The notes: generated by a model not told the origin, from the letters alone. 64,000 nt of DNA from Sphingomonas sp. HITSZ_GF (GCF_029543155.1 NZ_JARQXA010000004.1:62001-126000), one strand, 5' to 3'. Counted from the first letter of the stretch, positions 56,490-64,000 are shown. Numbers and translations: made by a program.

Positions 56490-57197
56490 ATGCGCGAGAT
56501 CCACAACATCGTCATCCTCACCGGCGCCGGGCTTTCGGCGGAGAGCGGCATCGCCACCTTCCGGGGCCCGGGCGGGCTATGGGAGGGGCACCGGGTCGAG
56601 GATGTCTGCACGCCGCAGGCGCTCGCGCACCATCCCGAGCTGGTCCACCGCTTCTATGATGCGCGGCGGGCGAAGCTGGCCGAGGTGACGCCCAATCCGG
56701 CGCATGTCGCGCTCGCCCGGCTCGACGCCGAATGGCCGGGGCAGCTGCTGATCGTCACCCAGAATGTCGACGACCTGCACGAGCGCGCCGGGGCGAAGCG
56801 GCTGCTCCACATGCATGGCGAGCTGAAGTCGGCTTTGTGCGCGGCGTGCGGCGACGGCACCGAATGGGAAGGCGATCTGCCACCCGGGACCGAATGCCCG
56901 AATTGCGGCACCCCGGCGCTGCGCCCCGACATCGTGTTCTTCGGCGAGATGCCGTACCACATGGAAGTGATCGAGGCGGCGCTGGCCGATGCCGACCTGT
57001 TCGTCTCGATCGGCACTTCGGGGGCGGTCTATCCGGCGGCCGGGTTCGTCCAGACCGCGCGCTATCACGGCGCGCAGACACTCGAGCTGAACCTCGATCC
57101 GAGCGCGGGCAGCCACTGGTTCGGCGAGAGCCGGATGGGGCCGGCCGGGGTGCTGGTGCCCGAATGGGTGGAGTCCCTTCTTTCCGGAAAAGGCTGA
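56490..57197 (+). CDS. cobB: NAD-dependent sirtuin deacylase
   Basis: A 235-residue sirtuin. GAGLSAESGIATFRG binds NAD, QNVDDLHERAG and HMHGE contain the catalytic residues, and CAAC...CPNC bind zinc. The FYDARRAKL segment retains the Tyr-x-x-Arg pair that binds acidic acyl groups in class III sirtuins, so desuccinylase as well as deacetylase activity is expected. ATG 56490 is chosen; an upstream ATG at 56454 adds an uncharacteristic 12 residues. A REP-like hairpin begins right after its stop. Confidence 0.92.
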   Translation: MREIHNIVILTGAGLSAESGIATFRGPGGLWEGHRVEDVCTPQALAHHPELVHRFYDARRAKLAEVTPNPAHVALARLDAEWPGQLLIVTQNVDDLHERAGAKRLLHMHGELKSALCAACGDGTEWEGDLPPGTECPNCGTPALRPDIVFFGEMPYHMEVIEAALADADLFVSIGTSGAVYPAAGFVQTARYHGAQTLELNLDPSAGSHWFGESRMGPAGVLVPEWVESLLSGKG

Positions 57198-57218
57198 TCC
57201 CCGGCTTTCGCCGGGGAA
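57198..57218. repeat. Single REP-like hairpin after cobB
   Basis: CCCCGGC-TTTC-GCCGGGG flanked by TCC/GAA; the inner part matches the arms at 13980-14056. It starts directly after the cobB TGA. Confidence 0.7.
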
Positions 57219-57309
57219 CCAAGAAAGAAACGGGGCGATGCTTGCCGCGCGCGCCGGCGGCGCCTATCCTGTATCCGTCGAAAAGGACCTGAGCGGCATC
57301 GGTAAGCCC

Positions 57310-57412
57310 GCCCCCTCGCTTGCGAGGCTCCGTGTCGCGCTCCCGCGAACCCGCGACAAGCAACCGGCGCGTGCCGCCGGGGCTTGGCGCGCGTCCGTCC
57401 CGACCAATCCCC
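57310..57412 (+). ncRNA. Candidate structured leader RNA
   Basis: Four helices fold in series: CCTCG-CTTG-CGAGG (57314-57327), TGTCGCG/CGCGACA (57333-57358), CCGGC/GCCGG (57364-57380), and GGGGCTTGG with CCAATCCCC (57379-57387 with 57404-57412, one mismatch; overlaps the previous helix by two bases and so may be alternative to it). It ends 18 bp before the AAGGAG of the ABM-domain gene. No open frame with gene-like character covers it. Candidate 5' leader or sRNA; hand-folded only. Confidence 0.35.
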
Positions 57413-57444
57413 GCCGGCGCGTGCCCCGACAAGGAGCGATGCAT

Positions 57445-57762
57445 ATGCCGATCATCACTGCCAATCCCGACATCGTCACCCAGATCAACGTCTTCACCGT
57501 GCCCGCGGGCGGGCAGGATGCGATGATCGCCTATCTCCAGGAAGCCGCCATGGCGGCACGCGAAGTCGAAGGCTGGCTCTCCGCCAGCCTGCATTGCAGC
57601 CTCGATGGCACGCGGGTGGTCAACTATGCCCAGAGCGAGAACGCCGATGCGGCGCGCCGCGTGTTCGCGCATCTCAACGCCAAGGGGCTGATCGAGGGCA
57701 ACAAGCGCTTTGGCGAGGCGCATCCCGGGCTCTACCGGGTCGCCTTCACGCTGGAGAAATAG
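57445..57762 (+). CDS. ABM-domain (antibiotic biosynthesis monooxygenase-like) protein
   Basis: A 105-residue dimeric alpha/beta-barrel-type protein: TQINVFTVPAGGQDAMIAYLQEAA at the start and VNYAQSENADAARRVF later match the ABM fold. Members are monooxygenases acting without cofactors, haem-degrading enzymes, or structural. No catalytic residue set can be recognised. AAGGAG at 57431-57436 favours ATG 57445 over ATG 57439. It has a hairpin-rich leader. Confidence 0.78.
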   Translation: MPIITANPDIVTQINVFTVPAGGQDAMIAYLQEAAMAAREVEGWLSASLHCSLDGTRVVNYAQSENADAARRVFAHLNAKGLIEGNKRFGEAHPGLYRVAFTLEK

Positions 57763-57768
57763 CGCGGC

Positions 57769-58740
57769 TCAGGCCGCCGCGCTCGCGTCCTTCTCGACGA
57801 TGCCGGCGCGGGCGCGGCGGTCGACACTCAGCTCGAACACATCGTGCCGCGCCTGGGCGCCGTCGACGTCCATCGTCGCCAGCCCGCGGCCGACTTCGTC
57901 GAGGTCGAGATCGGCCATCAATATCTCGGGCGCGGTGCCGGCCTGGGCGATGACCACGCCGTCGGGGGCGATGATCGCGCTGTGGCCGTGCTGGAGCTGC
58001 CCTTCGGGCAGGCGATCGAGCAGCTTGCGTGCCGAACCGTCGCCGCCGGCGCGCTCATAGCCGGCGATCACTTCCTGCTTGTACTGGATGCTGCCCGCCG
58101 CGAGCACGAAGGCGCGGCCTTCATAGGCATAATGCGCCGAGGCGAGCATCGCGATGTCGTTGACTTCGTTCCAGGCGGCGACGTGCACCGTCTCGCCTTC
58201 GTGGTGCATCGCCGCGCGGGCGAGCGGCATCCAGTGCTCGGTCGAGGCGAGCTGGCCGATCCGGCCCCATTTCGCGTCGTGCAGCCCCAGCGTCGATCCG
58301 TCGCCCTGGCCGAGCATCAGCTTCTCGGCAGGCGAGAGGATCAGCTTGCGGTGGCGCAGCAGCGGCGCCTTGGGGCGGAACAGGAACTGGGTGGCATAGA
58401 GGCTCTGACGGACGCGCTCATAGCCGCCGATCGAGACCACGACATCGGCGATGTCCACCGTCCATTGCAGCGGCTGGAAGCGCGGATCGTCGCCGCGGAA
58501 CGCCTGGTCGAGCAGCAGCGCGTGCAGCTCGCGCGTGCCGGGATGGTCCCACAGCCGGGCCGGGGCGATCTGTTCGAGCCAGGCGGGATAGCCGCCGAGG
58601 AACCCCTCGCCAAAGGCGACGACGCGCGCGCCCTTCTCGATTGCCTCGCGCGCCTTGGCGATGGCCTTTTCCAGGCCGGCATCCACGGCGAGCGGAACCG
58701 GCGAATCCTGTACGATGGCAGTCTTGAGCTTCTTCGTCAC
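57769..58740 (-). CDS. Nitrilase-superfamily protein lacking the catalytic cysteine
   Basis: A 323-residue carbon-nitrogen hydrolase fold. Catalytic Glu (VVAFGEGFLGGYP, E45) and Lys (RHRKLILSPAEK, K132) are intact, but the nucleophile segment, normally of CWEN/CWEH type, reads IGQLASTEHWMP, so Ser166 (TCG, 58243-58245) replaces cysteine. Activity as a nitrilase or amidase is therefore doubtful; a binding or regulatory role, or serine-based catalysis, is possible. GTG start overlaps the era stop (GTGA). Confidence 0.85.
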   Translation of the reverse strand: MTKKLKTAIVQDSPVPLAVDAGLEKAIAKAREAIEKGARVVAFGEGFLGGYPAWLEQIAPARLWDHPGTRELHALLLDQAFRGDDPRFQPLQWTVDIADVVVSIGGYERVRQSLYATQFLFRPKAPLLRHRKLILSPAEKLMLGQGDGSTLGLHDAKWGRIGQLASTEHWMPLARAAMHHEGETVHVAAWNEVNDIAMLASAHYAYEGRAFVLAAGSIQYKQEVIAGYERAGGDGSARKLLDRLPEGQLQHGHSAIIAPDGVVIAQAGTAPEILMADLDLDEVGRGLATMDVDGAQARHDVFELSVDRRARAGIVEKDASAAA

Positions 58741-59645
58741 TCGACCCAGTCCAACCCGATCTCGCGATATAGCGAGCGGTCTTCCTGCCACTCCGGCCTT
58801 ACCTTCACGTGAAGATAGAGATGCACCTTCACGCCCATGATGCGCGAAAGCTCGGCGCGGGCGCGGGCACCGATCTCCTTGATGCGGCTGCCGCCCTTGC
58901 CGAGCACGATCGCGCGCTGGGTCTCGCGCTCGACCAGGATCTGCTGGTGGATCTCGACCGAGCCGTCCTCGCGCTCGCTGTACTTCTCGGTGTCGACCGC
59001 GCTGGCATAGGGCAGCTCGGCATGGAGCTGGAGATAGAGCTGCTCGCGGGTGACTTCGGCGGCGACCATCCGGTCGGTCGCGTCGCTCACCTGGTCCTCG
59101 GGGAAGTGCCAGGGCTCCTGCGGCATCGCATCGGCGAGCGCCTTTTTGAGCTCGGGCACGCCGTCGCCGGTCTGGGCGGAGACGAAATAGGTTTCGTCGA
59201 AGGGCAGCAGCTCGTTGAGCTTGGCGGCGTGGCCGAGCAGCTTGGGCTTGTCGGCGATATCGACCTTGTTGAGGATCAGGATCTTGCGCTCGCGGCGCCC
59301 GGCGAGGCTCTCGATCACCGTCTGCACCTTGGGGCCGATGCCGCCCTTGCCGTCGACCACCAGCGCGATCAGGTCCGCCCCCTCGGCGCCTTCCCAGGCG
59401 GCGGCGACCATCGCCCGGTCGAGCCGGCGCTCGGGGGTGAAGATGCCCGGCGTGTCGACCAGGATCAGCTGCGCGTCGCCCTCGATCGCGATGCCCATCA
59501 CCCGGGCGCGCGTCGTCTGCGCCTTGGGGCTGACGATCGCGACCTTCTGGCCGACCAGCTGATTGACCAGCGTCGACTTGCCGGCGTTCGGAGCGCCGAC
59601 GATGGCGATCAGGCCGCAGCGCTGGGTGGGAATATTCTCGGTCAT
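58737..59645 (-). CDS. era: GTPase Era
   Basis: A 302-residue essential GTPase for 16S rRNA processing and 30S assembly. G1 GAPNAGKS (residues 17-24), G3 DTPGIF, G4 NKVD, and a C-terminal KH domain with VLGKGGSRIKEIG. Its ATG overlaps the GIY-YIG stop (ATGA). It would normally directly follow rnc in the lepB-rnc-era operon. Confidence 0.96.
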   Translation of the reverse strand: MTENIPTQRCGLIAIVGAPNAGKSTLVNQLVGQKVAIVSPKAQTTRARVMGIAIEGDAQLILVDTPGIFTPERRLDRAMVAAAWEGAEGADLIALVVDGKGGIGPKVQTVIESLAGRRERKILILNKVDIADKPKLLGHAAKLNELLPFDETYFVSAQTGDGVPELKKALADAMPQEPWHFPEDQVSDATDRMVAAEVTREQLYLQLHAELPYASAVDTEKYSEREDGSVEIHQQILVERETQRAIVLGKGGSRIKEIGARARAELSRIMGVKVHLYLHVKVRPEWQEDRSLYREIGLDWVE

Positions 59646-59977
59646 TCGCTTCCTATTAAATCCGTTCGCCCTGAGCTTGTCGAAGGGCGGTTATCGTCCT
59701 GGCGATTCCGTGCGAGTTCGGAAATACGCTTCCAATCCCCGGCAATCAGCGCTTCTTTCTTCGCCCGGCTCCAGCCCTTGATTTGCCGCTCCGCAGCCAA
59801 GGCCTCGTACCGCGTATCGAACGCCTCGCTCCAAACCAGCTCAACCGGGCGGCGCCTGTGCGTATAGCATGGAAGCGTGCCGCGCTGATGCTGGGCCAGT
59901 CGCACTTCCAAGTCTTCGGTATGCCCCGTGTAGTAGCTGCCGTCCCGGCAACGCAACATATAGGCATAGAAGCTCAT
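59642..59977 (-). CDS. GIY-YIG nuclease family protein between rnc and era
   Basis: A 111-residue single-domain GIY-YIG protein of UPF0213/YhbQ-like type: YAYMLRCRDGSYYTGHT at the N-terminus (GIY and YIG equivalents YML and YTG), then Arg in LEVRLAQH and Glu in ALAAERQIKGW. Its last residues (RPSTSSGRT) are encoded by the 26-bp repeat at 59663-59688, so the repeat forms the C-terminal tail. Base composition is less GC-rich than neighbours. Might be a repair enzyme, or part of a mobile repeat cassette. Confidence 0.85.
   Translation of the reverse strand: MSFYAYMLRCRDGSYYTGHTEDLEVRLAQHQRGTLPCYTHRRRPVELVWSEAFDTRYEALAAERQIKGWSRAKKEALIAGDWKRISELARNRQDDNRPSTSSGRTDLIGSE
59663..59688 (+). repeat. 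26-bp flanking repeat, left copy
   Basis: Contains CGCCCTGAGCTTGTCGAAGG, a REP-like sequence widespread in proteobacteria. It is an exact reverse complement of 60000-60025. It lies within the 3' end of the GIY-YIG gene. Confidence 0.9.
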
Positions 59978-59999
59978 CTGCCCGTGCTTGCGGTGAGGT

Positions 60000-60025
60000 G
60001 CCCTTCGACAAGCTCAGGGCGAACG
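60000..60025 (-). repeat. 26-bp flanking repeat, right copy
   Basis: Exact inverted partner of 59663-59688. Located between the rnc stop (60045) and the GIY-YIG start (59977), so the pair brackets the GIY-YIG gene in a 363-bp unit. Confidence 0.9.
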
Positions 60026-60044
60026 GGGTTGAGGAACGTCCTAT

Positions 60045-60716
60045 TCACTTCTTCAGCTTTTCGAGCAGCGCCGCCGCGGCCGCGGTCTCGGCTTCCTGCT
60101 TGCTGGTGCCTTCCGCGCTGGCATCGGCGAAGGTGCCGATCGACACCTTCACGGTGAAGCGCGGGGCGTGGTTGGGGCCCGAGCGGTCGGTCACTTCATA
60201 TTCGGGGGCGCGGCGGTTGTTGGCGGCGGCCCATTCCTGCAGCGCCGATTTCGGGTGCTTGGGCGCGCTGGCATGCGCGTCGATATGCTTCGCCCAGGCC
60301 TTGCGGACGAAGTCGCGCGCCGGAGCGAAGCCGAATTCGAGATAGAGCGCGCCGATCAGCGCCTCCATCGCGTCACCCAGCACATTGTCGCTGTCCGCGG
60401 CGCCGTCGCCGCGTGCCTGCTTGCCGAGCTTGAGCAGCGGCGGCACGCCGACTTCGCGTGCCACGTCGGCGCACATCGGGCCGGTGACCAGCGCGTTCAG
60501 CCGGCGCGACAGCGCGCCTTCGGGCTCGGCGGGGAAGCGCTCGTACAGCCATTCGGCGATGGCCAGGCCGAGCACCCGGTCGCCCAGGAATTCCAGCCGC
60601 TCGTAATTCTCGGCGGCCTGGCTGCCGTGCGTCAGCGCGCGCGCATAGGGCGCCAAATCTGCCGGCGTCTGACCGAAGGTCTTAGCTATCCATCCCCCCA
60701 GATCGGGGGCGCTCAA
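60045..60716 (-). CDS. rnc: Ribonuclease III
   Basis: A 223-residue double-strand-specific RNase. Signature ERLEFLGDRVLGL with catalytic acidic residues, the second acidic cluster DAMEALIGALYLE, and a C-terminal dsRNA-binding domain (KSALQEWAAANNRR...YEV). The TTG start overlaps the lepB stop (TTGA) with GGGGAAGG just upstream; a longer frame from 60776 is in antisense to lepB reading. Matures rRNA and acts with Era. Confidence 0.95.
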   Translation of the reverse strand: MSAPDLGGWIAKTFGQTPADLAPYARALTHGSQAAENYERLEFLGDRVLGLAIAEWLYERFPAEPEGALSRRLNALVTGPMCADVAREVGVPPLLKLGKQARGDGAADSDNVLGDAMEALIGALYLEFGFAPARDFVRKAWAKHIDAHASAPKHPKSALQEWAAANNRRAPEYEVTDRSGPNHAPRFTVKVSIGTFADASAEGTSKQEAETAAAAALLEKLKK

Positions 60717-61567
60717 AAGCCTTCCCCGATGCGGCTCCAGCGCGCGGCGGTGAACCAGGTCCAGGGCAGCAGCCAACTCGCGCTGCCGTCGGTCGACCAG
60801 AAGCTGAGCACTGCCTTGCCCTCGATATTCTCCATCGGGACATAGGAGATGCCCTGGTTCTCGGGCGGCTGGGCGAAGCGGCTGTCGGTCGAATTGTCGC
60901 GGTTGTCGCCCATCAGGAAGACATGGCCGGCGGGCACGGTGAAGACTTCGGTATTGTCCTGCGGGGTCAGGCCCTGGTCGAGGACGTTATAGGTCTTGCC
61001 GTTCGGCAGCGTCTCGCGGAACTGCGGGATCTTGCACACCGGGTTGCCCTTGGCGTCGATCGCCTGGAACAGCGTGTTGCACTCGCGCACGTTCGGCGTG
61101 ATCGGCAGCTCGAGATCGGCGATGCGCTGCTTGGGGATCGCCTTGCCGTTGAGCACCAGCTGGCCGTTGACCATCTGGATGCTGTCGCCCGGCAGGCCGA
61201 TCACGCGCTTGATCCAGTCCTCGCCATTATGGCCCGGCGCCTTGAACACCACCACGTCGCCGCGCGTCGGCGTGCCGGCGAAGATGCGGCCGGGGATCAG
61301 CGGCATGCTCCAGGGCAGCGAGTGCTTGGAATAGCCGTAGTTCCACTTGGTGATGAACAGATAGTCGCCGACCAGCAGCCGCGGCATCATCGATTCCGAC
61401 GGGATCGAGAAGGGCGAGAAGATGAAGCTGCGCACGACGAAGACGATCAGCGCCAGCTTGACGAGGAAGACGCCAAGCTCCTTCCACTCGTTCTTGGGCT
61501 TTTCCTCGGTCACCACGGCGGCGGGAGCGGGGGTCTCGTCGAGGGAATCGGCGGGGGTGTTTTCCAT
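60713..61567 (-). CDS. lepB: Signal peptidase I
   Basis: A 284-residue inner-membrane peptidase that removes Sec and Tat signal peptides. A single membrane segment (FLVKLALIVFVVRSFIF), catalytic serine in PSESMMP (S59), catalytic lysine in WIKRVIGLPGD, and box E GDNRDNSTDSR. An acidic N-terminal extension precedes the helix. First gene of the lepB-rnc-(GIY-YIG)-era unit, divergent from pgi. Confidence 0.96.
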   Translation of the reverse strand: MENTPADSLDETPAPAAVVTEEKPKNEWKELGVFLVKLALIVFVVRSFIFSPFSIPSESMMPRLLVGDYLFITKWNYGYSKHSLPWSMPLIPGRIFAGTPTRGDVVVFKAPGHNGEDWIKRVIGLPGDSIQMVNGQLVLNGKAIPKQRIADLELPITPNVRECNTLFQAIDAKGNPVCKIPQFRETLPNGKTYNVLDQGLTPQDNTEVFTVPAGHVFLMGDNRDNSTDSRFAQPPENQGISYVPMENIEGKAVLSFWSTDGSASWLLPWTWFTAARWSRIGEGF

Positions 61568-61672
61568 GGGCGCATGCTCTGCTTGGGGCGGGCGGTGAGG
61601 TCAAGCCGATGAATGGAGTGGCGGCGGCGAAGTTGGGACGATAGGGGCTGGCTTGTTCCAAAGGAGATGAAC

Positions 61673-63166
61673 ATGGCCTTGCCCGATTGGTCCGCCGTAA
61701 AGTCGCTCGAAGCCCCGACGCTGGCCGAGCTGTTCGCGCGCGATTCCGATCGGGTCGCGTCGCTCTCCGTCGATGTCGCCGGCGTGCACTTCGACTGGTC
61801 GAAGACGCATCTCACGCCCGAGCTGATTTCGGCCTTCTCGAAGATCGCGGCGGACATGGGGCTGGTCGCCAAGCGCGACGCGCTGTTCGCCGGCGAGAAG
61901 ATCAACGTGACCGAGGGCCGCGCCGTCGAGCATAGCGCCGAGCGCGGCGAGGGCTCGCCCGACAGCGTCAGCCGCGCCCAGGCCTATCATGCCCGGATGC
62001 GCGCGCTGATCGATGCGATCGAGGCCGAGGCGTTCGGCCCGATCCGCAGCATCATCCATATCGGCATCGGCGGTTCGGCGCTGGGCCCGGACCTGCTGGT
62101 CGATGCGCTCGGCCGCGATGCCGATCGCTACGAGGTCGCGGTGGTCTCGAACGTCGACGGTGTCGCGCTGGAAACCGCGCTCGACCGCTTCGACCCCAAG
62201 ACCACGCTGATCGCGATCGCGTCGAAGACCTTCACCACCACCGAGACGATGCTCAACGCCGAGAGCGCGATCTCGTGGCTGATGCAGGGCGGCGTCGCCG
62301 ATCCGTACGGCCAGCTCGTCGCGCTCACCGCCGCGCCCGAAAAGGCGATCGCCTTCGGCATCGACGAGACGCGCGTGCTGCCCTTCGCCGAATCCGTCGG
62401 CGGGCGCTATTCGCTCTGGTCGTCGATCGGCTTCCCCGCGGCGCTGGCGCTCGGCTGGGAAGCGTTCGAGGAGCTGCTCGAAGGCGCCGCCGAGATGGAC
62501 CGCCATTTCCGCCTCGCTCCGTTCGAGGCCAATGCCCCCGTGCTCGCGGCGTTCGCCGACCTCTATTACACCCAGGTCCGCGGCTGCGAGACGCGCGCCA
62601 CCTTCGCCTATGACGAGCGGCTCGGGCTGCTGCCGAGCTACCTCCAGCAGCTCGAGATGGAATCGAACGGCAAGCGCGTGACCGCTTCGGGCGAGCCGGT
62701 GACCTGGCCCACCGCGCCGATCACCTGGGGCGGGGTTGGCACCGATGCGCAGCATGCGGTGTTCCAGCTGCTCCACCAGGGCACGCGGCTGGTGCCGCTC
62801 GAGTTCATCGGGTCGATCGAGCCGGGCGACGGCCTTGCCGAGGAGCATCACCGCCAGCTGCTGCTCAACATGTTCGCCCAGGGCGCGGCGCTGATGGCGG
62901 GGCGCAAGAATGACGATCTGGCGCGCGACTATCCGGGCGACCGCCCTTCGGCGACGCTGCTGCTCGACACGGTCGACCCGCGCACGCTCGGCGCGATCCT
63001 GGCCTTCTACGAACAGCGCACCTTCGTGAACGCGGTATTGCTCGGCATCAACGCGTTCGACCAGTTCGGCGTCGAACTGGGCAAGGAAATGGCCAAGGCG
63101 GCGGGCGCCGGCGGCCAGGACTTCGACGCATCGACCAACGACCTGATCGCGAGGGCATTCAAGTGA
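61673..63166 (+). CDS. pgi: Glucose-6-phosphate isomerase
   Basis: A 497-residue enzyme interconverting G6P and F6P. GIGGSALGPDLLVDAL, the VASKTF-like phosphate loop (IASKTFTTTET), VGGRYSLWSSIG, and GGVGTDAQHAVFQLLHQG with the catalytic residues. Slightly shorter than E. coli Pgi, as usual for this alphaproteobacterial type. ATG 61673 has AAGGAG 6 bp upstream; the ATG at 61667 abuts the ribosome site. It provides the F6P exit of the GlcNAc route. Confidence 0.95.
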   Translation: MALPDWSAVKSLEAPTLAELFARDSDRVASLSVDVAGVHFDWSKTHLTPELISAFSKIAADMGLVAKRDALFAGEKINVTEGRAVEHSAERGEGSPDSVSRAQAYHARMRALIDAIEAEAFGPIRSIIHIGIGGSALGPDLLVDALGRDADRYEVAVVSNVDGVALETALDRFDPKTTLIAIASKTFTTTETMLNAESAISWLMQGGVADPYGQLVALTAAPEKAIAFGIDETRVLPFAESVGGRYSLWSSIGFPAALALGWEAFEELLEGAAEMDRHFRLAPFEANAPVLAAFADLYYTQVRGCETRATFAYDERLGLLPSYLQQLEMESNGKRVTASGEPVTWPTAPITWGGVGTDAQHAVFQLLHQGTRLVPLEFIGSIEPGDGLAEEHHRQLLLNMFAQGAALMAGRKNDDLARDYPGDRPSATLLLDTVDPRTLGAILAFYEQRTFVNAVLLGINAFDQFGVELGKEMAKAAGAGGQDFDASTNDLIARAFK

Positions 63167-63465
63167 GCGACGACGACTATGTGTATGACGAGGCGAGCGG
63201 CGAGTGGATCCCGGCCGCCGAGGCTGCTGCCAAGGCCGGCGCAGCGGACATAGTCGAGGTGCGCGATTCGGTCGGCAACCTGCTCCAGGACGGCGACCAG
63301 GTCACGCTGATCAAGGACCTGACGGTGAAGGGCGCCGGGCAGACGCTCAAGCGCGGCACGCTGATCAAGTCGATCCGCCTGACCGGCGATGCGCAGGAAA
63401 TCGACTGCAAATATGACGGCATCAAGGGCCTGGTGCTGCGCGCGGAATTCGTGCGGAAGCGGTAG
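63163..63465 (+). CDS. PhnA/YjdM-like protein without the zinc ribbon
   Basis: A 100-residue protein. The C-terminal core (DSVGNLLQDGDQVTLIKDLTVKG...LKRGT-IKSIRL..D...IDCKYDGIKGLVLRAEFVRK) matches the PhnA/YjdM domain, formerly linked to phosphonate use. The two N-terminal CxxC pairs that bind zinc in E. coli YjdM are absent; instead the N-terminus is acidic (DDDYVYDEASGEW). GTG start overlaps the pgi stop. Function unknown. Confidence 0.85.
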   Translation: MSDDDYVYDEASGEWIPAAEAAAKAGAADIVEVRDSVGNLLQDGDQVTLIKDLTVKGAGQTLKRGTLIKSIRLTGDAQEIDCKYDGIKGLVLRAEFVRKR

Positions 63466-63479
63466 CTATCAACCCAAGC

Positions 63480-63585
63480 GTCATCCCCGCGAATGCGGGG
63501 ACCCATCTCGGGAACCATCCATACTCGCCGCGGCTGTGATTCGCGGACGGTTTGGGAGATGGGCCCCCGCTTTCGCGGGGGTGAC
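63480..63585. repeat. REP-like inverted pair, imperfect arms
   Basis: Arms 63480-63509 and 63556-63585 pair with three mismatches in 30. The core is CCCCGCGAA[T/A]GCGGGG, a variant of the CCCGGCGAAAGCCGGG family. Located between the PhnA-like gene and gor. Confidence 0.75.
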
Positions 63586-63671
63586 GAAGGTCAGGAAGGC
63601 GACGGGTCGCATTGGCATCTGCGCTCCCCGGCCCTATCTCCCGCCGACGTAACGAGCGGAAGGAAGTGCCG

Positions 63672-64000
63672 GTGGCCGAATATGACTATGACCTCTTCGT
63701 CATCGGCGCCGGTTCGGGAGGCACGCGGGCCTCGCGCGTTTCGGCGGCCTATGGCGCGAAGGTCGCGGTGGCCGAGGAATATCGCATCGGCGGCACCTGC
63801 GTCATCCGCGGCTGCGTGCCCAAGAAGCTGCTCGTCTATGGCGCGCATTTCGCCGAGGATCTGAAGGACGCGCGCCGCTTCGGCTGGAACGTGCCCGAAT
63901 GCGACTTCGACTGGGCGGTGCTGCGCGACAATGTGCTGGCCGATGTCGATCGCCTCAACGGGCTCTACACCCAGACGCTGCACAATAACGGCGTCGAGAC
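63672..64000 (+). CDS. gor: Glutathione-disulfide reductase, N-terminal part
   Basis: A truncated frame running off the right edge (109 residues present). FAD-binding [13 protein letters not shown] and the redox disulfide [14 protein letters not shown] identify a class I flavoprotein reductase; the spelling with [10 protein letters not shown] is that of glutathione reductase rather than mercuric or lipoamide forms. GTG 63672 has GGAAGGAA at a suitable distance; GTG 63666 is 6 bp upstream. It maintains cytosolic GSH using NADPH. Confidence 0.88.
   Translation, partial: MAEYDYDLFVIGAGSGGTRASRVSAAYGAKVAVAEEYRIGGTCVIRGCVPKKLLVYGAHFAEDLKDARRFGWNVPECDFDWAVLRDNVLADVDRLNGLYTQTLHNNGVE

Overview
The window is about 64 kb of GC-rich chromosome from an alphaproteobacterium, most likely Sphingomonas or a close relative in the Sphingomonadaceae. 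This rests on three TonB-dependent receptors, a CarD regulator, an adjacent helicase / S4 protein / FdxA / CarD block, a TonB-receptor-linked GlcNAc utilisation locus, many GTG/TTG starts with 1-4 bp stop/start overlaps, and REP-like palindromes with the CCCGGCGAAAGCCGGG core. No prophage, insertion sequence, CRISPR array or rRNA was seen. Genus assignment is inference. All gene calls come from reading protein motifs, not from a database search.

Layout. 1-12.5 kb is mainly housekeeping: the tail of an outer-membrane-like protein, a HerA/DUF87 ATPase, a TIGR02186-like protein with a TauE/SafE exporter, an M23 envelope peptidase, an SUV3-like helicase with an S4 RNA-binding protein, ferredoxin fdxA, carD, two DUF2807 secreted proteins, the nuclease PdeM and a small lipoprotein. 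12.5-26.5 kb holds an M20 peptidase and a complete GlcNAc locus. One arm is regulator, SIS-domain deaminase and nagA (minus strand). The divergent arm is TonB receptor, GH20 hexosaminidase, an EIIA-HPr-EI fusion and a NagE-like EIIBC (plus strand). Together they would import chito-oligosaccharides across the outer membrane, trim them to GlcNAc, phosphorylate and import GlcNAc by PTS, then deacetylate and deaminate it to fructose-6-P.

26.5-37.4 kb is an accessory catabolic locus arranged around a GntR regulator: TonB receptor, MFS permease and M28-like hydrolase leftwards; serine hydrolase, carboxylesterase and acyl-CoA ligase rightwards. 37.5-46.9 kb is a beta-oxidation-like set (thiolase, SDR, FadJ-like fusion) divergent from a second GntR-type regulator, followed by a MaoC hydratase and a fused indolepyruvate ferredoxin oxidoreductase. 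46.9-54.5 kb is a five-gene operon (TonB receptor, two paralogous COG1228-type amidohydrolases, an asparaginase-like protein, a small secreted protein) divergent from an Lrp/AsnC regulator. It looks like peptide or amino-acid-amide scavenging.

54.5-64 kb returns to core genes: tRNA-Arg(CCG), nth, dapB, cobB, an ABM-domain protein, a nitrilase-fold protein, era, a GIY-YIG gene, rnc, lepB, pgi, a PhnA-like protein and the start of gor. The usual lepB-rnc-era gene order is interrupted by the GIY-YIG gene, which is bracketed by a perfect 26-bp inverted repeat.

The most notable non-coding signals are: a 150-bp element present twice, both times just downstream of a gene and in the same orientation relative to it; three copies of TGGT-N7-TGGT in the GlcNAc intergenic region; matching TTGT-N3-ACAA palindromes in front of both GntR-type regulators; a perfect CtrA-type TTAA-N7-TTAA box; and a hairpin-rich leader before the ABM-domain gene.
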